Shown here piece after piece: positions 1 through 5,343 of a stretch of 16,189 nt of DNA. Below the pieces are notes generated by a model that saw nothing but the letters and a program-made list of their open reading frames with translations, did not search any database and had not been told where the DNA came from. Position numbers and translations under genes: made by a program. The stretch comes from Oscillospiraceae bacterium (GTDB taxonomy: Bacteria > Bacillota > Clostridia > Oscillospirales > Ruminococcaceae), in NCBI GenBank assembly GCA_018110855.1, contig JAGBFZ010000365.1:1-16189 (forward strand), written 5' to 3'. Position 1 is the first letter of the stretch. Each line of letters opens with the position of its first letter.

Positions 1-224
1 AAGGCGCTGACGCTATCTGCCACGGCTGCACAGGCAAGGGCAACGATCAGGTAAGATTCGAGCTTGCTATCAAGGCTTTCGCTCCTCGTCACGGGACTTG
101 ATGGACCATTCTCTCCAGGGAGCGATGATAGCCATGTCGGGAGCGAAAGCCTTGATAGCAAGCTCGAATCTTACCTGATCGTTGCCCTTGCCTGTGCAGC
201 CGTGGCAGATAGCGTCAGCGCCTT
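1..224. repeat. Exact 85-bp inverted repeat with 54-bp spacer at window edge
   Basis: Bases 1-85 are the perfect reverse complement of bases 140-224; the spacer is 86-139. The right arm and spacer are ordinary argG coding sequence read on the minus strand, and the left arm is the same argG sequence folded back. At the junction the minus strand reads GGAG (85 to 82), and the plus strand at 140-143 also reads GGAG, so the switch point carries 4 bp of microhomology. That pattern is typical of a template-switch fold-back in library preparation or amplification, or of an assembly error at a contig end. A genuine inverted duplication inside argG is possible but less likely. Confidence 0.93.
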
Positions 225-567
225 CCTTGAGAGCAATCTCAGCGATTCTCTTAGCGATGATGGGGCGAGCAAAGGATGTACCGAGAAGGTACTTGCCCTC
301 ATAAATTGCGCCTGCCTGAACAGTGGGATAAACGTAATCCTGAATGAATTCTTCCTTGAGGTCCTCGATGTAGAGCTTGGAAGCGCCTGTTTTCTTAGCC
401 TTTTCCTCAAGACCGTCAAGCTCTGTGCCCTGACCGACATCGGCGGAAACGGCAATTACCTCGCAGTTATTGTAATTTTCCTTGAGCCAGGGGATAATGA
501 TAGAGGTGTCAAGACCTCCCGAATATGCAAGAACGACTTTTTTGATGTTTTCCTTATTAACTGCCAT
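70..567 (-). CDS. argG: Argininosuccinate synthase, N-terminal part (truncated by fold-back)
   Basis: Argininosuccinate synthase joins citrulline and aspartate using ATP in the penultimate step of arginine synthesis, in the cytoplasm. The product starts [20 protein letters not shown]; the [12 protein letters not shown]-pyrophosphatase loop lies at residues 14-22, SADVGQG at 41-47 and the conserved [14 protein letters not shown] stretch at 122-135. The family is about 400 residues long, but only about 162 codons here are genuine. After ...SIKSRDEE (codon 162, near base 82) the frame enters the inverted repeat and stops at 70-72 with three foreign residues, so the true gene should continue beyond the window. 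The start ATG at 567 has GGAGGT 8 nt upstream. It is followed by no gene in this window; the L,D-transpeptidase upstream ends in its own terminator, so argG is transcribed separately. Confidence 0.93.
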   Translation of the reverse strand: MAVNKENIKKVVLAYSGGLDTSIIIPWLKENYNNCEVIAVSADVGQGTELDGLEEKAKKTGASKLYIEDLKEEFIQDYVYPTVQAGAIYEGKYLLGTSFARPIIAKRIAEIALKEGADAICHGCTGKGNDQVRFELAIKAFAPDMAIIAPWREWSIKSRDEERKP

Positions 568-645
568 TTTACAGTACCTCCGTATAAATTATAATATGCC
601 CGCAGCCATACGCCGTAAACATTAGCTGCAGAGCTGCTGATTATT

Positions 646-673
646 ATTATACACTCTTTGCGGGAAATGTCAA
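646..673 (-). promoter_or_regulatory. Sigma-A promoter of argG
   Basis: On the minus strand TTGACA (673-668) and TATAAT (651-646) are separated by 16 bp. Transcription would start near 639, giving an untranslated leader of about 70 nt before the argG ATG at 567. The leader is too short for a T-box. No convincing ARG box was recognised. Confidence 0.8.
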
Positions 674-750
674 GGCATAATTGCATATTTTTTCCTAATT
701 TACGCAAAATATTCACTTTTGACGGCAGGTGAATGCATAAAATATGTAAA

Positions 751-782
751 TATACGGTATATTATTCGTTTTATACTGTATA
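751..782. promoter_or_regulatory. Two phased near-palindromes, TATACGGTATA and TATACTGTATA
   Basis: Two 11-bp near-palindromes lie at 751-761 and 772-782, with centres 21 bp apart, which is about two helical turns. They sit in the AT-rich gap between the L,D-transpeptidase terminator and the argG promoter, roughly 80-110 bp upstream of the argG -35 element. The phasing and near-identity suggest a dimeric regulator site. No regulator is identified, and AT-rich DNA can produce such pairs by chance. Confidence 0.35.
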
Positions 783-814
783 TATACATTTTGCCGAAAA
801 AATCATAAAAAATA

Positions 815-842
815 TCCGTCCTCCCGAAAAAAGGAGAACGGA
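815..842 (-). terminator. Intrinsic terminator of the L,D-transpeptidase gene
   Basis: Bases 815-824 and 833-842 form a 10-bp stem with one G-T wobble and an 8-nt loop. On the minus strand it is followed by a T-rich run (ATATTTTTTATG). It lies 18 bp beyond the stop codon at 860 and separates this gene from argG. Confidence 0.85.
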
Positions 843-859
843 CAAAATATTATGGATCA

Positions 860-2386
860 TCAGTAATACATAATAACAGGCGTGCCTCTTTCCACCATAT
901 CATAAAGTGTCTTGACTTCATCAGCCTTCATGTTGATGCAGCCGTGGGAGCCGTTGGTGAGATAGATATTACCGCCGTAAGCCGAGCGGCTCAGATCATG
1001 GAAGCCGATGCCCTCAAAGCTTATCCTCATAAAGTAAGCGCATTTTGCGGTGTATGAGCCGTCAGCAGCCTTCATGGTGTAATTCTTGCTCTTGGTGTAA
1101 ACGCTGTAAACGCCCTCGGGAGTTTTGCGCTTGGGGTCGCTTGCCTTGCCCGAAACGATCTGCCCCGTTTCAAATTTGAGTTCGCCATTCTCGTAATACC
1201 ACATATGCTGAGCGGAGAGATCCACCTCGATATAGGTATTGCCGATATCCCCCTCAGCCGAACGTGCGGAATCAAAGCCCCGGTATTTGTAGCCCGTGTC
1301 AAGTGTAACGTAATCAGGCTCAATTGTAACGGATTCACCCTTTTCAATAAGACCAATGAGCCTGTTGACGGTTTTCTCCCTGTCCGTCCACCAGCCATAT
1401 TGCCCCGTGGAATACCGACCCTGACTCATGGTAATGGTTCCACGGTTGGTGGTCTGAAATTTGCGGGCAGTCATAAAGGTATCATATTTTTCCGCAAGAG
1501 AATCAACGTATTTTTCGACCTTGCTCCTGTTCAGAACGCCGCCGTCCTCCATCCATTCATAAACCTGCGCACCCGTAAGCTCCTCGGTGGTGTAGCCAAG
1601 ATCGTAGGTAATAACATAGTTGAATTTGATGTTGAGAGCGTCCAGATCAGCCTCAATATCCGAAGCAAAGACCTTCGGCTCCTCGTAGCAGCCGCTTTCC
1701 TCCAGGTCAATAGTAAAATTGCCCTTTGCCGCTTCGGAAAGAACATATTCGGTGAGCTTGTCCTTGTTGGGCTTGTCGCCGTAGACCTCTTCCTTGACAT
1801 AATAGCCGTTTTCCCCGTGAACAAGCCTTGCGTCCTCTGTGGGAGTGGTTCCCCATGAAGCACGGTTAAGGAGCTTTTTCAGCTTGTTTTCGTCATAGGA
1901 GGGCTTTGTCTCCGTCTCAAAGTATGTTTCGTTAAAATAGGAAAGCAGCCAGTCGCTGTGACTTGTGCTGCGGTATATTTCCCCAACTTCCCCGAAAATA
2001 TCATAGGAATAGTCGAAATCCGAGGGAGAAAATTCCTTTTTGTCACCGTTCCGCTCAATAACGGTAATGTTCGAGGGAGCGCACTGCTCCGTAACAAGAG
2101 CGCAGGCTTCGGATATGTTCTTTTTGCTCACGTCAACGCCATTAATGTATGTATTGGGTAGAAATTTCCCCATAGAAGCCGCCCAGCCGCCGAAATACAC
2201 CGCTGCAAGAACAGCCGCAGCAGTAACGCAGGAAATAATGATGATCTTTTTCTTATGTGAAGCCTTTGCCTTTGCGGCAGCCGCTTTCTTTCCTGCAATG
2301 GCAGCGGAGATAAGGCTTGAGGTCTCGCTGTCAATGGTGTAATCGCCGTTTTCTGCGGAGGGAGATTTTTCTTTGATTTCAGCCAT
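860..2386 (-). CDS. Membrane-anchored L,D-transpeptidase (YkuD family)
   Basis: L,D-transpeptidases make 3-3 cross-links in peptidoglycan or attach proteins to it, using a cysteine nucleophile outside the membrane. Counting from ATG 2386 the protein has 508 residues. It has a short charged cytoplasmic tail with a Lys/Ala-rich stretch (33-47), one membrane segment (about 48-67, IIIISCVTAAAVLAAVYFGG), a long central region resembling the PG_binding_4-type domain that usually precedes YkuD (about 76-370, starting NTYINGVDVSKKN), and a C-terminal YkuD domain (about 384-508). Active-site features are GIGFHD with His463 and SHGCIN at 480-485 with catalytic Cys483. The frame could also begin at TTG 2404, but AAAAGGA is well placed (about 9 nt) for ATG 2386. 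It is a single-gene unit with its own promoter and terminator. The YkuD assignment is firm; the central domain is assigned by resemblance only. Confidence 0.92.
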   Translation of the reverse strand: MAEIKEKSPSAENGDYTIDSETSSLISAAIAGKKAAAAKAKASHKKKIIIISCVTAAAVLAAVYFGGWAASMGKFLPNTYINGVDVSKKNISEACALVTEQCAPSNITVIERNGDKKEFSPSDFDYSYDIFGEVGEIYRSTSHSDWLLSYFNETYFETETKPSYDENKLKKLLNRASWGTTPTEDARLVHGENGYYVKEEVYGDKPNKDKLTEYVLSEAAKGNFTIDLEESGCYEEPKVFASDIEADLDALNIKFNYVITYDLGYTTEELTGAQVYEWMEDGGVLNRSKVEKYVDSLAEKYDTFMTARKFQTTNRGTITMSQGRYSTGQYGWWTDREKTVNRLIGLIEKGESVTIEPDYVTLDTGYKYRGFDSARSAEGDIGNTYIEVDLSAQHMWYYENGELKFETGQIVSGKASDPKRKTPEGVYSVYTKSKNYTMKAADGSYTAKCAYFMRISFEGIGFHDLSRSAYGGNIYLTNGSHGCINMKADEVKTLYDMVERGTPVIMYY

Positions 2387-2422
2387 TCGGATTATCCTTT
2401 TCAATCATAATAATACAGCATA

Positions 2423-2451
2423 ATCATATCATTATTTACGGCGGTTGTCAA
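2423..2451 (-). promoter_or_regulatory. Sigma-A promoter of the L,D-transpeptidase gene
   Basis: On the minus strand TTGACA (2451-2446), a 17-bp spacer and TATGAT (2428-2423) are present. Initiation would fall near 2416, about 30 nt before the ATG. It is back to back with the small-RNA promoter that begins at 2475, leaving only 23 bp between the two -35 elements. Confidence 0.85.
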
Positions 2452-2474
2452 TACTTGATATGTTTAAAAATCGC

Positions 2475-2503
2475 TTGACAAAAGCTGTGTTTTGTGATAT
2501 ATT
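2475..2503 (+). promoter_or_regulatory. Sigma-A promoter of the small antisense RNA
   Basis: TTGACA (2475-2480), a 17-bp spacer and TATATT (2498-2503) are present. No open reading frame with a ribosome binding site follows before the terminator at 2591-2630, so the expected product is a non-coding RNA starting near 2510. Confidence 0.8.
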
Positions 2504-2509
2504 AATAAA

Positions 2510-2631
2510 AGAAGCAGCCATATTGACGGCTATGCCGTCAGACGGTGTGCTCCCGATTGGAAAATAATGTCACTAACTTTATGTTAGGAAACTATCCGCT
2601 CAATTTGCACTTGGGCGGTTAGTCTTTTTTA
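2510..2631 (+). ncRNA. Candidate type I antitoxin small RNA (about 120 nt)
   Basis: The ends are set by a consensus promoter at 2475-2503 and an intrinsic terminator at 2591-2630. Visible structure: a 7-bp hairpin with loop TAT (stem 2524-2530 with 2534-2540), an unpaired-looking stretch CTCCCGATTGG (2550-2560), a small hairpin CTAAC/GTTAG (about 2573-2587), then the terminator. The RNA converges on the toxin gene, overlaps its last codons and shares its terminator hairpin. CTCCC plus ATTG in the 2550-2560 stretch can pair with the toxin mRNA over its Shine-Dalgarno, where the plus strand reads CTCCCATTG at 2733-2741. This convergent layout with a shared terminator is known from the Fst/RNAII locus of plasmid pAD1, and overlapping convergent genes are known from txpA/RatA of Bacillus subtilis. 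Existence of the RNA is inferred from sequence alone. Confidence 0.72.
2591..2630. terminator. Shared terminator hairpin of the small RNA and toxin gene
   Basis: Bases 2591-2603 pair with 2611-2623, giving a 13-position stem with one mismatch (T-T) and one wobble around a 7-nt loop. A six-T run follows at 2625-2630 on the plus strand, so termination of the small RNA is strongly predicted. The toxin stop codon (2621-2619) lies inside the stem, so the toxin mRNA carries the same hairpin, but without a clean T-run on that strand. Confidence 0.85.
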
Positions 2632-2723
2632 TTGCGTCTGTAATTCAGAACATCTATAATAAGGCGGATTACGTCAACAGCAAGTGCTGACAACGTACAT
2701 ATTTCGAGTATCGTCATATACAT
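2619..2723 (-). CDS. Small hydrophobic peptide, candidate type I toxin (34 aa)
   Basis: The gene has 34 codons, beginning MYMTILEICTLSALAV and ending LNYRRNKKD. Residues about 4-26 form one hydrophobic segment with a few charged residues (D17, R20, D24), followed by a basic tail RRNKK. That is the pattern of small membrane toxins of type I toxin-antitoxin systems (TxpA/Fst type and the 'putative holin-like toxin' peptides of Bacillota). Such peptides act at the inner face of the membrane when expressed without their antisense RNA. The ribosome binding site is very strong (GGGAGGGAGGTGCA before ATG 2723). A second in-frame ATG lies at codon 3. The gene converges on the small RNA at 2510-2631, with its stop codon in the shared terminator. 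The assignment rests on size, composition and locus layout, not on an alignment. Confidence 0.72.
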   Translation of the reverse strand: MYMTILEICTLSALAVDVIRLIIDVLNYRRNKKD

Positions 2724-2727
2724 TGCA

Positions 2728-2762
2728 CCTCCCTCCCATTGTAAATTTGCAAGGGAAAGAGG
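2728..2762 (-). promoter_or_regulatory. Hairpin that can hide the toxin Shine-Dalgarno
   Basis: In the toxin mRNA the leader segment CCTCTTTCCC (2762-2753) can pair with GGGAGGGAGG (2737-2728). The result is a continuous 10-bp stem with two G-U pairs and a 15-nt loop. The 3' arm is the whole Shine-Dalgarno, so the folded leader should block initiation. Leader structures that restrain translation are common in type I toxin mRNAs. The pairing is seen directly; its role is inferred. Confidence 0.6.
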
Positions 2763-2805
2763 AGACACACCGCTTCCGTAACAAAAGCGAAAAGCAAAAA
2801 TATCA

Positions 2806-2834
2806 TTGACATTTTAACAGTATCATGCTATAAT
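2806..2834 (+). promoter_or_regulatory. Sigma-A promoter of the membrane protein/carboxypeptidase operon
   Basis: TTGACA (2806-2811), a 17-bp spacer and an extended -10 TGC-TATAAT (2829-2834) are all consensus. The start would be near 2841, giving a leader of about 77 nt before the ATG at 2918. Confidence 0.88.
2811..2819 (-). promoter_or_regulatory. Possible extended -10 of the toxin gene
   Basis: On the minus strand TGT-TAAAAT (2819-2811) is an extended -10 without a recognisable -35. It would start transcription near 2804 and give a toxin leader of about 80 nt that includes the Shine-Dalgarno hairpin. It overlaps the -35 of the divergent operon promoter by one base. The evidence is weak; no better toxin promoter was seen between 2740 and 2870. 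Confidence 0.3.
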
Positions 2835-2857
2835 AAGTCCAAAGGGAAAAACCAAAC

Positions 2858-2894
2858 AGGGGGAACAGCGCACTGCGTTCCCCCTTTATATTTT
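2858..2894 (+). other. Terminator-like hairpin in the operon leader
   Basis: AGGGGGAAC (2858-2866) pairs perfectly with GTTCCCCCT (2877-2885) around a 10-nt loop, followed by TTATATTTT. It lies entirely within the leader of the following operon, about 17 nt after the predicted start site. It could act as an attenuator or processing site, or simply stabilise the 5' end. The interrupted T-run makes full termination doubtful. Confidence 0.5.
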
Positions 2895-2917
2895 GGAGCA
2901 TCGGAAAGGTGAAGAAG

Positions 2918-3928
2918 ATGGAAGAGAATAAAAATACCCCCGAGGAAAGGGAGGAAAAGCCCAAGAAACCGAAATCCTTTATGGAAACAGTTCGTGAGAT
3001 AAATGCCGCCGACAGAAAAGCGGAGCTTGAGGAAGAGGCACGAATAGCCGAGGAAAGAGCGAAGCGTGAGGAAAAGCAGCGCAAAGCCTATGAGGACAAG
3101 CTCAGGCAGGAGCGTATCGAGCTTATGAAGCGCAAGCAGGGCATTGCGGTGGAAGAAGAGGAGACTGTTCCCGAGCCTGTTCGGACCTATACCGTGTGGG
3201 AGAAGATAAGCAATTTCTTTTATCATAATAAGCTGTTTATCTTTTTCGGAGCAGCCTGCGCAGCGCTGGTGATATTTCTTGTGTATGACTTTGTTACCAA
3301 GGAAAGACCCGATCTCAAATCAATGTACATAGCAGCAGATTATGATATGGGCTATTATTCGGGAGAGCTTACCCCCCTCTGGAGCAAATACTGCCCCGAC
3401 TACAACGAGAACGGAGAACAGCTTGCCCGTCTCTATTATGTTCCCACAGGCTATGCCGAAGATAATATGGCTTCTCTCTACCTTGCCCAGAGCGACCGCA
3501 CAAGGCTTGTTGCAGAGTTTCAGTCGGGAGAGGTGGTAATGATAATCGGCGATAAAAAGGCGTATCAGTCAATTGACGCACTTGAAGATGTCTTTGTGGA
3601 CTGCCGTGAGCTTTTTCCCGATGACCCCTATGCCGAGGAGCTTGGCTACCGTCTTGCGGGAACCGATCTGATGGATATGCTGGGAGCGGATACAGTCGAT
3701 GATACCGAGCTGTATGTCTCCTTCCGAATCCCGGGAGATACCATGGGAATGAAAAAGGAAAAAATGCAGGTGAATTTCGACCATGCCGTAGAATTCTGGA
3801 AAAATTTCCTCTCGGAGCATAGAATAGATGGTCTGACCCTCCCCCCCACTGTTGACCCCGAGCCACTCCCCGTTGACGAGGATAATTACGATTATATGGA
3901 AAAGGCAGAAACAAAGATTACTGAATAA
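2918..3928 (+). CDS. Single-pass membrane protein with cytoplasmic coiled coil, function unknown
   Basis: I do not recognise this 336-residue protein. Residues 1-90 are extremely charged (Glu/Lys/Arg), with a probable coiled coil at about 30-75 (runs such as AELEEEARIAEERAKREEKQ). One membrane helix follows at about 105-125 (KLFIFFGAACAALVIFLVYD), then an outside domain of about 205 residues with no familiar motif and an acidic, proline-containing tail. There is no cleavable signal peptide, so it is probably an N-in, C-out protein. Start: ATG 2918 with AAAGGTG about 6 nt upstream; an in-frame GTG at 2909 is a possible alternative with GGAG upstream. It is 13 bp from the downstream lipoprotein carboxypeptidase and shares its promoter and terminator, which suggests an envelope role. 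That link is only by association. Confidence 0.8.
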   Translation: MEENKNTPEEREEKPKKPKSFMETVREINAADRKAELEEEARIAEERAKREEKQRKAYEDKLRQERIELMKRKQGIAVEEEETVPEPVRTYTVWEKISNFFYHNKLFIFFGAACAALVIFLVYDFVTKERPDLKSMYIAADYDMGYYSGELTPLWSKYCPDYNENGEQLARLYYVPTGYAEDNMASLYLAQSDRTRLVAEFQSGEVVMIIGDKKAYQSIDALEDVFVDCRELFPDDPYAEELGYRLAGTDLMDMLGADTVDDTELYVSFRIPGDTMGMKKEKMQVNFDHAVEFWKNFLSEHRIDGLTLPPTVDPEPLPVDEDNYDYMEKAETKITE

Positions 3929-3941
3929 TAAAGGAAATGCA

Positions 3942-5042
3942 ATGAAAATGAAAAAAATTACAGCAGCGGTATTTGCAGCAGCGCTAGTCCTTTCCGCCTG
4001 CACACCCGTCGAGGACGGCAGCGAAACGGATACTATCCCTGTGCTGGGAAATAATATCGTCACAGCCGAAGAAGAACCCATAAAAACCGAGCCGACCGAA
4101 AGCGAAGCGGCACCCGTTTCCGAGGAGCAGTCAAAGCCCGCCGAAACATGGGCAGATACAGAGGAACCTCCCCTTGAGATACCCCCGCAGTCCGAAACGG
4201 AAACCGAAGATACTTATTCTGAGGGAGAAATAACCGTTATCGAGCTTACATATTATAATGTTACTCTTGAAACGGGAGACAGCTCCATGCCCATCGTCAC
4301 CATGTATCCCGAGGACGCTCCCGACAAATCCGAGAAATGGACAAGCTCCGATGAAAATATCGCAGTGGTGGACGATATAGGCAATATTACCGCCGTATCC
4401 GAGGGCGAATGTATAATAAGGGTGCAGTCCGCAGTAAGCCCCGAGGTGTACGCAGAGGTGAATGTCACCGTAATATCCCCCGAAGAGGAGGAGTCCGAAC
4501 CGAGCAGCAAAAATGAAGGTGATACTGAGCTTACATACATAGACGGCATACTTATCGCAAACAAGACCTATGCGCTGCCCTCAGACTATAACCCGGGAGT
4601 TGACCCCGATGCGCAGGCTGCCTTTGATAAAATGCAGTCCGCCGCAGCAGAAGAGGGGCTTAATATATACATATCCTCAGGCTTCCGCTCCTATGATTAT
4701 CAGGCGGGGCTATACGAAAGATATGTTGAAAGGAGCGGAAAAGCGGAAGCGGACAGATATTCCGCCCGCCCGGGACATTCCGAGCATCAGACAGGACTTG
4801 CCTTCGACCTTAATTCCATAGATATCACCTTTGCCGACACAGAAGAATATGAATGGGTAAAGGCGCATTGTGCCGAATACGGCTTTATAATCCGCTATCC
4901 CGAGGGCAAGGAAAGCATAACGGGATATATGTACGAGCCGTGGCATATAAGATATCTCGGCGCAGAAACCGCCAAAAAGGTCACTGACAGCGGACTTACC
5001 CTTGAGGAATATCTTGGCATAGATTCAAAATACTCCGAGTGA
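3942..5042 (+). CDS. Lipoprotein D-alanyl-D-alanine carboxypeptidase (VanY/M15B) with Ig-like domain
   Basis: Enzymes of this family remove the terminal D-Ala of peptidoglycan stem peptides using zinc. The 366-residue product starts MKMKKITAAVFAAALVLSAC, a lipoprotein signal with lipobox LSAC (lipidated Cys20). An acidic Ser/Thr/Pro/Glu linker (about 21-95) and a Big2-like Ig domain (about 96-178, with WTSSDENIAVVDDIGNITAV) follow. After a second acidic linker comes the VanY domain (about 197-360). Zinc and catalytic residues are visible: SEHQTGLAFD (280-289, His282 and Asp289) and EPWH (332-335, Glu332 and His335). ATG 3942 is preceded by AAAGGA at 6 nt spacing; the open frame upstream of it (from 3852) lies inside the previous gene. 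It is the second gene of a two-gene operon ending in the terminator at 5085. The outward Ig/VanY layout fits a wall-trimming enzyme tethered to the membrane. Confidence 0.93.
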   Translation: MKMKKITAAVFAAALVLSACTPVEDGSETDTIPVLGNNIVTAEEEPIKTEPTESEAAPVSEEQSKPAETWADTEEPPLEIPPQSETETEDTYSEGEITVIELTYYNVTLETGDSSMPIVTMYPEDAPDKSEKWTSSDENIAVVDDIGNITAVSEGECIIRVQSAVSPEVYAEVNVTVISPEEEESEPSSKNEGDTELTYIDGILIANKTYALPSDYNPGVDPDAQAAFDKMQSAAAEEGLNIYISSGFRSYDYQAGLYERYVERSGKAEADRYSARPGHSEHQTGLAFDLNSIDITFADTEEYEWVKAHCAEYGFIIRYPEGKESITGYMYEPWHIRYLGAETAKKVTDSGLTLEEYLGIDSKYSE

Positions 5043-5084
5043 TATATTTATGTAAATATACAAATAGTAATATCGTATTATCCC

Positions 5085-5120
5085 GACCCGAAAGCAAATA
5101 CCGGCTTTCGGGTCTTTTTT
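5085..5120 (+). terminator. Intrinsic terminator of the carboxypeptidase operon
   Basis: GACCCGAAAGC (5085-5095) pairs perfectly with GCTTTCGGGTC (5104-5114), followed by six T. It lies about 40 bp after the stop codon at 5042. Confidence 0.95.
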
Positions 5121-5203
5121 GTCTTAATTATGACACAAATAAATATGACTTTTTCATAAATCAGGCAAAATCAGCTCCAAATCCAACAAATTTCATGTTA
5201 AAA

Positions 5204-5228
5204 TGCAAGATTTTTATAAAAACTTGCA
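5204..5228. promoter_or_regulatory. Inverted repeat just upstream of the gltB promoter
   Basis: TGCAAG (5204-5209) and CTTGCA (5223-5228) flank a 13-bp AT-only centre, ending 8 bp before the gltB -35. Position and dyad symmetry fit an activator site. In Bacillus subtilis gltAB is activated by the LysR-type protein GltC, but no regulator gene is present in this window, so the link is speculative. The rest of 5121-5236 is A/T-rich with nothing else recognised. Confidence 0.4.
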
Positions 5229-5236
5229 GAATTGTA

Positions 5237-5265
5237 TTGACAAGCGAAAAAACCTGTGATAGAAT
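5237..5265 (+). promoter_or_regulatory. Sigma-A promoter of gltB-gltD
   Basis: TTGACA (5237-5242), a 17-bp spacer and TAGAAT (5260-5265) are present. The leader to the gltB start is about 70 nt, and no riboswitch fold was recognised in it. Confidence 0.85.
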
Positions 5266-5343
5266 TATAGTATGCCGACAGACGGAGATTTTTCAGGGAG
5301 GATCACCGACGGTCATACAGAGTAAAGCAGAAAGTAAGGAGTA

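Noticed and set aside
70-81. Natural C-terminus or pseudogene end of argG
   Set aside because: The stop lies within the fold-back arm and the final residues are antisense argG, so it is more likely a sequence artefact than biological truncation.
64-594. Plus-strand open frame of 176 codons overlapping argG
   Set aside because: It is the complement of argG coding sequence, has no ribosome binding site and no family-like motif.
661-740. ARG boxes upstream of argG
   Set aside because: TGAATATTTTGCG and neighbouring sequence match only one half of an ARG box; no convincing pair was found.
5266-5343. Riboswitch or T-box in the gltB leader
   Set aside because: The leader is about 70 nt and shows no T-box sequence or recognisable aptamer fold.
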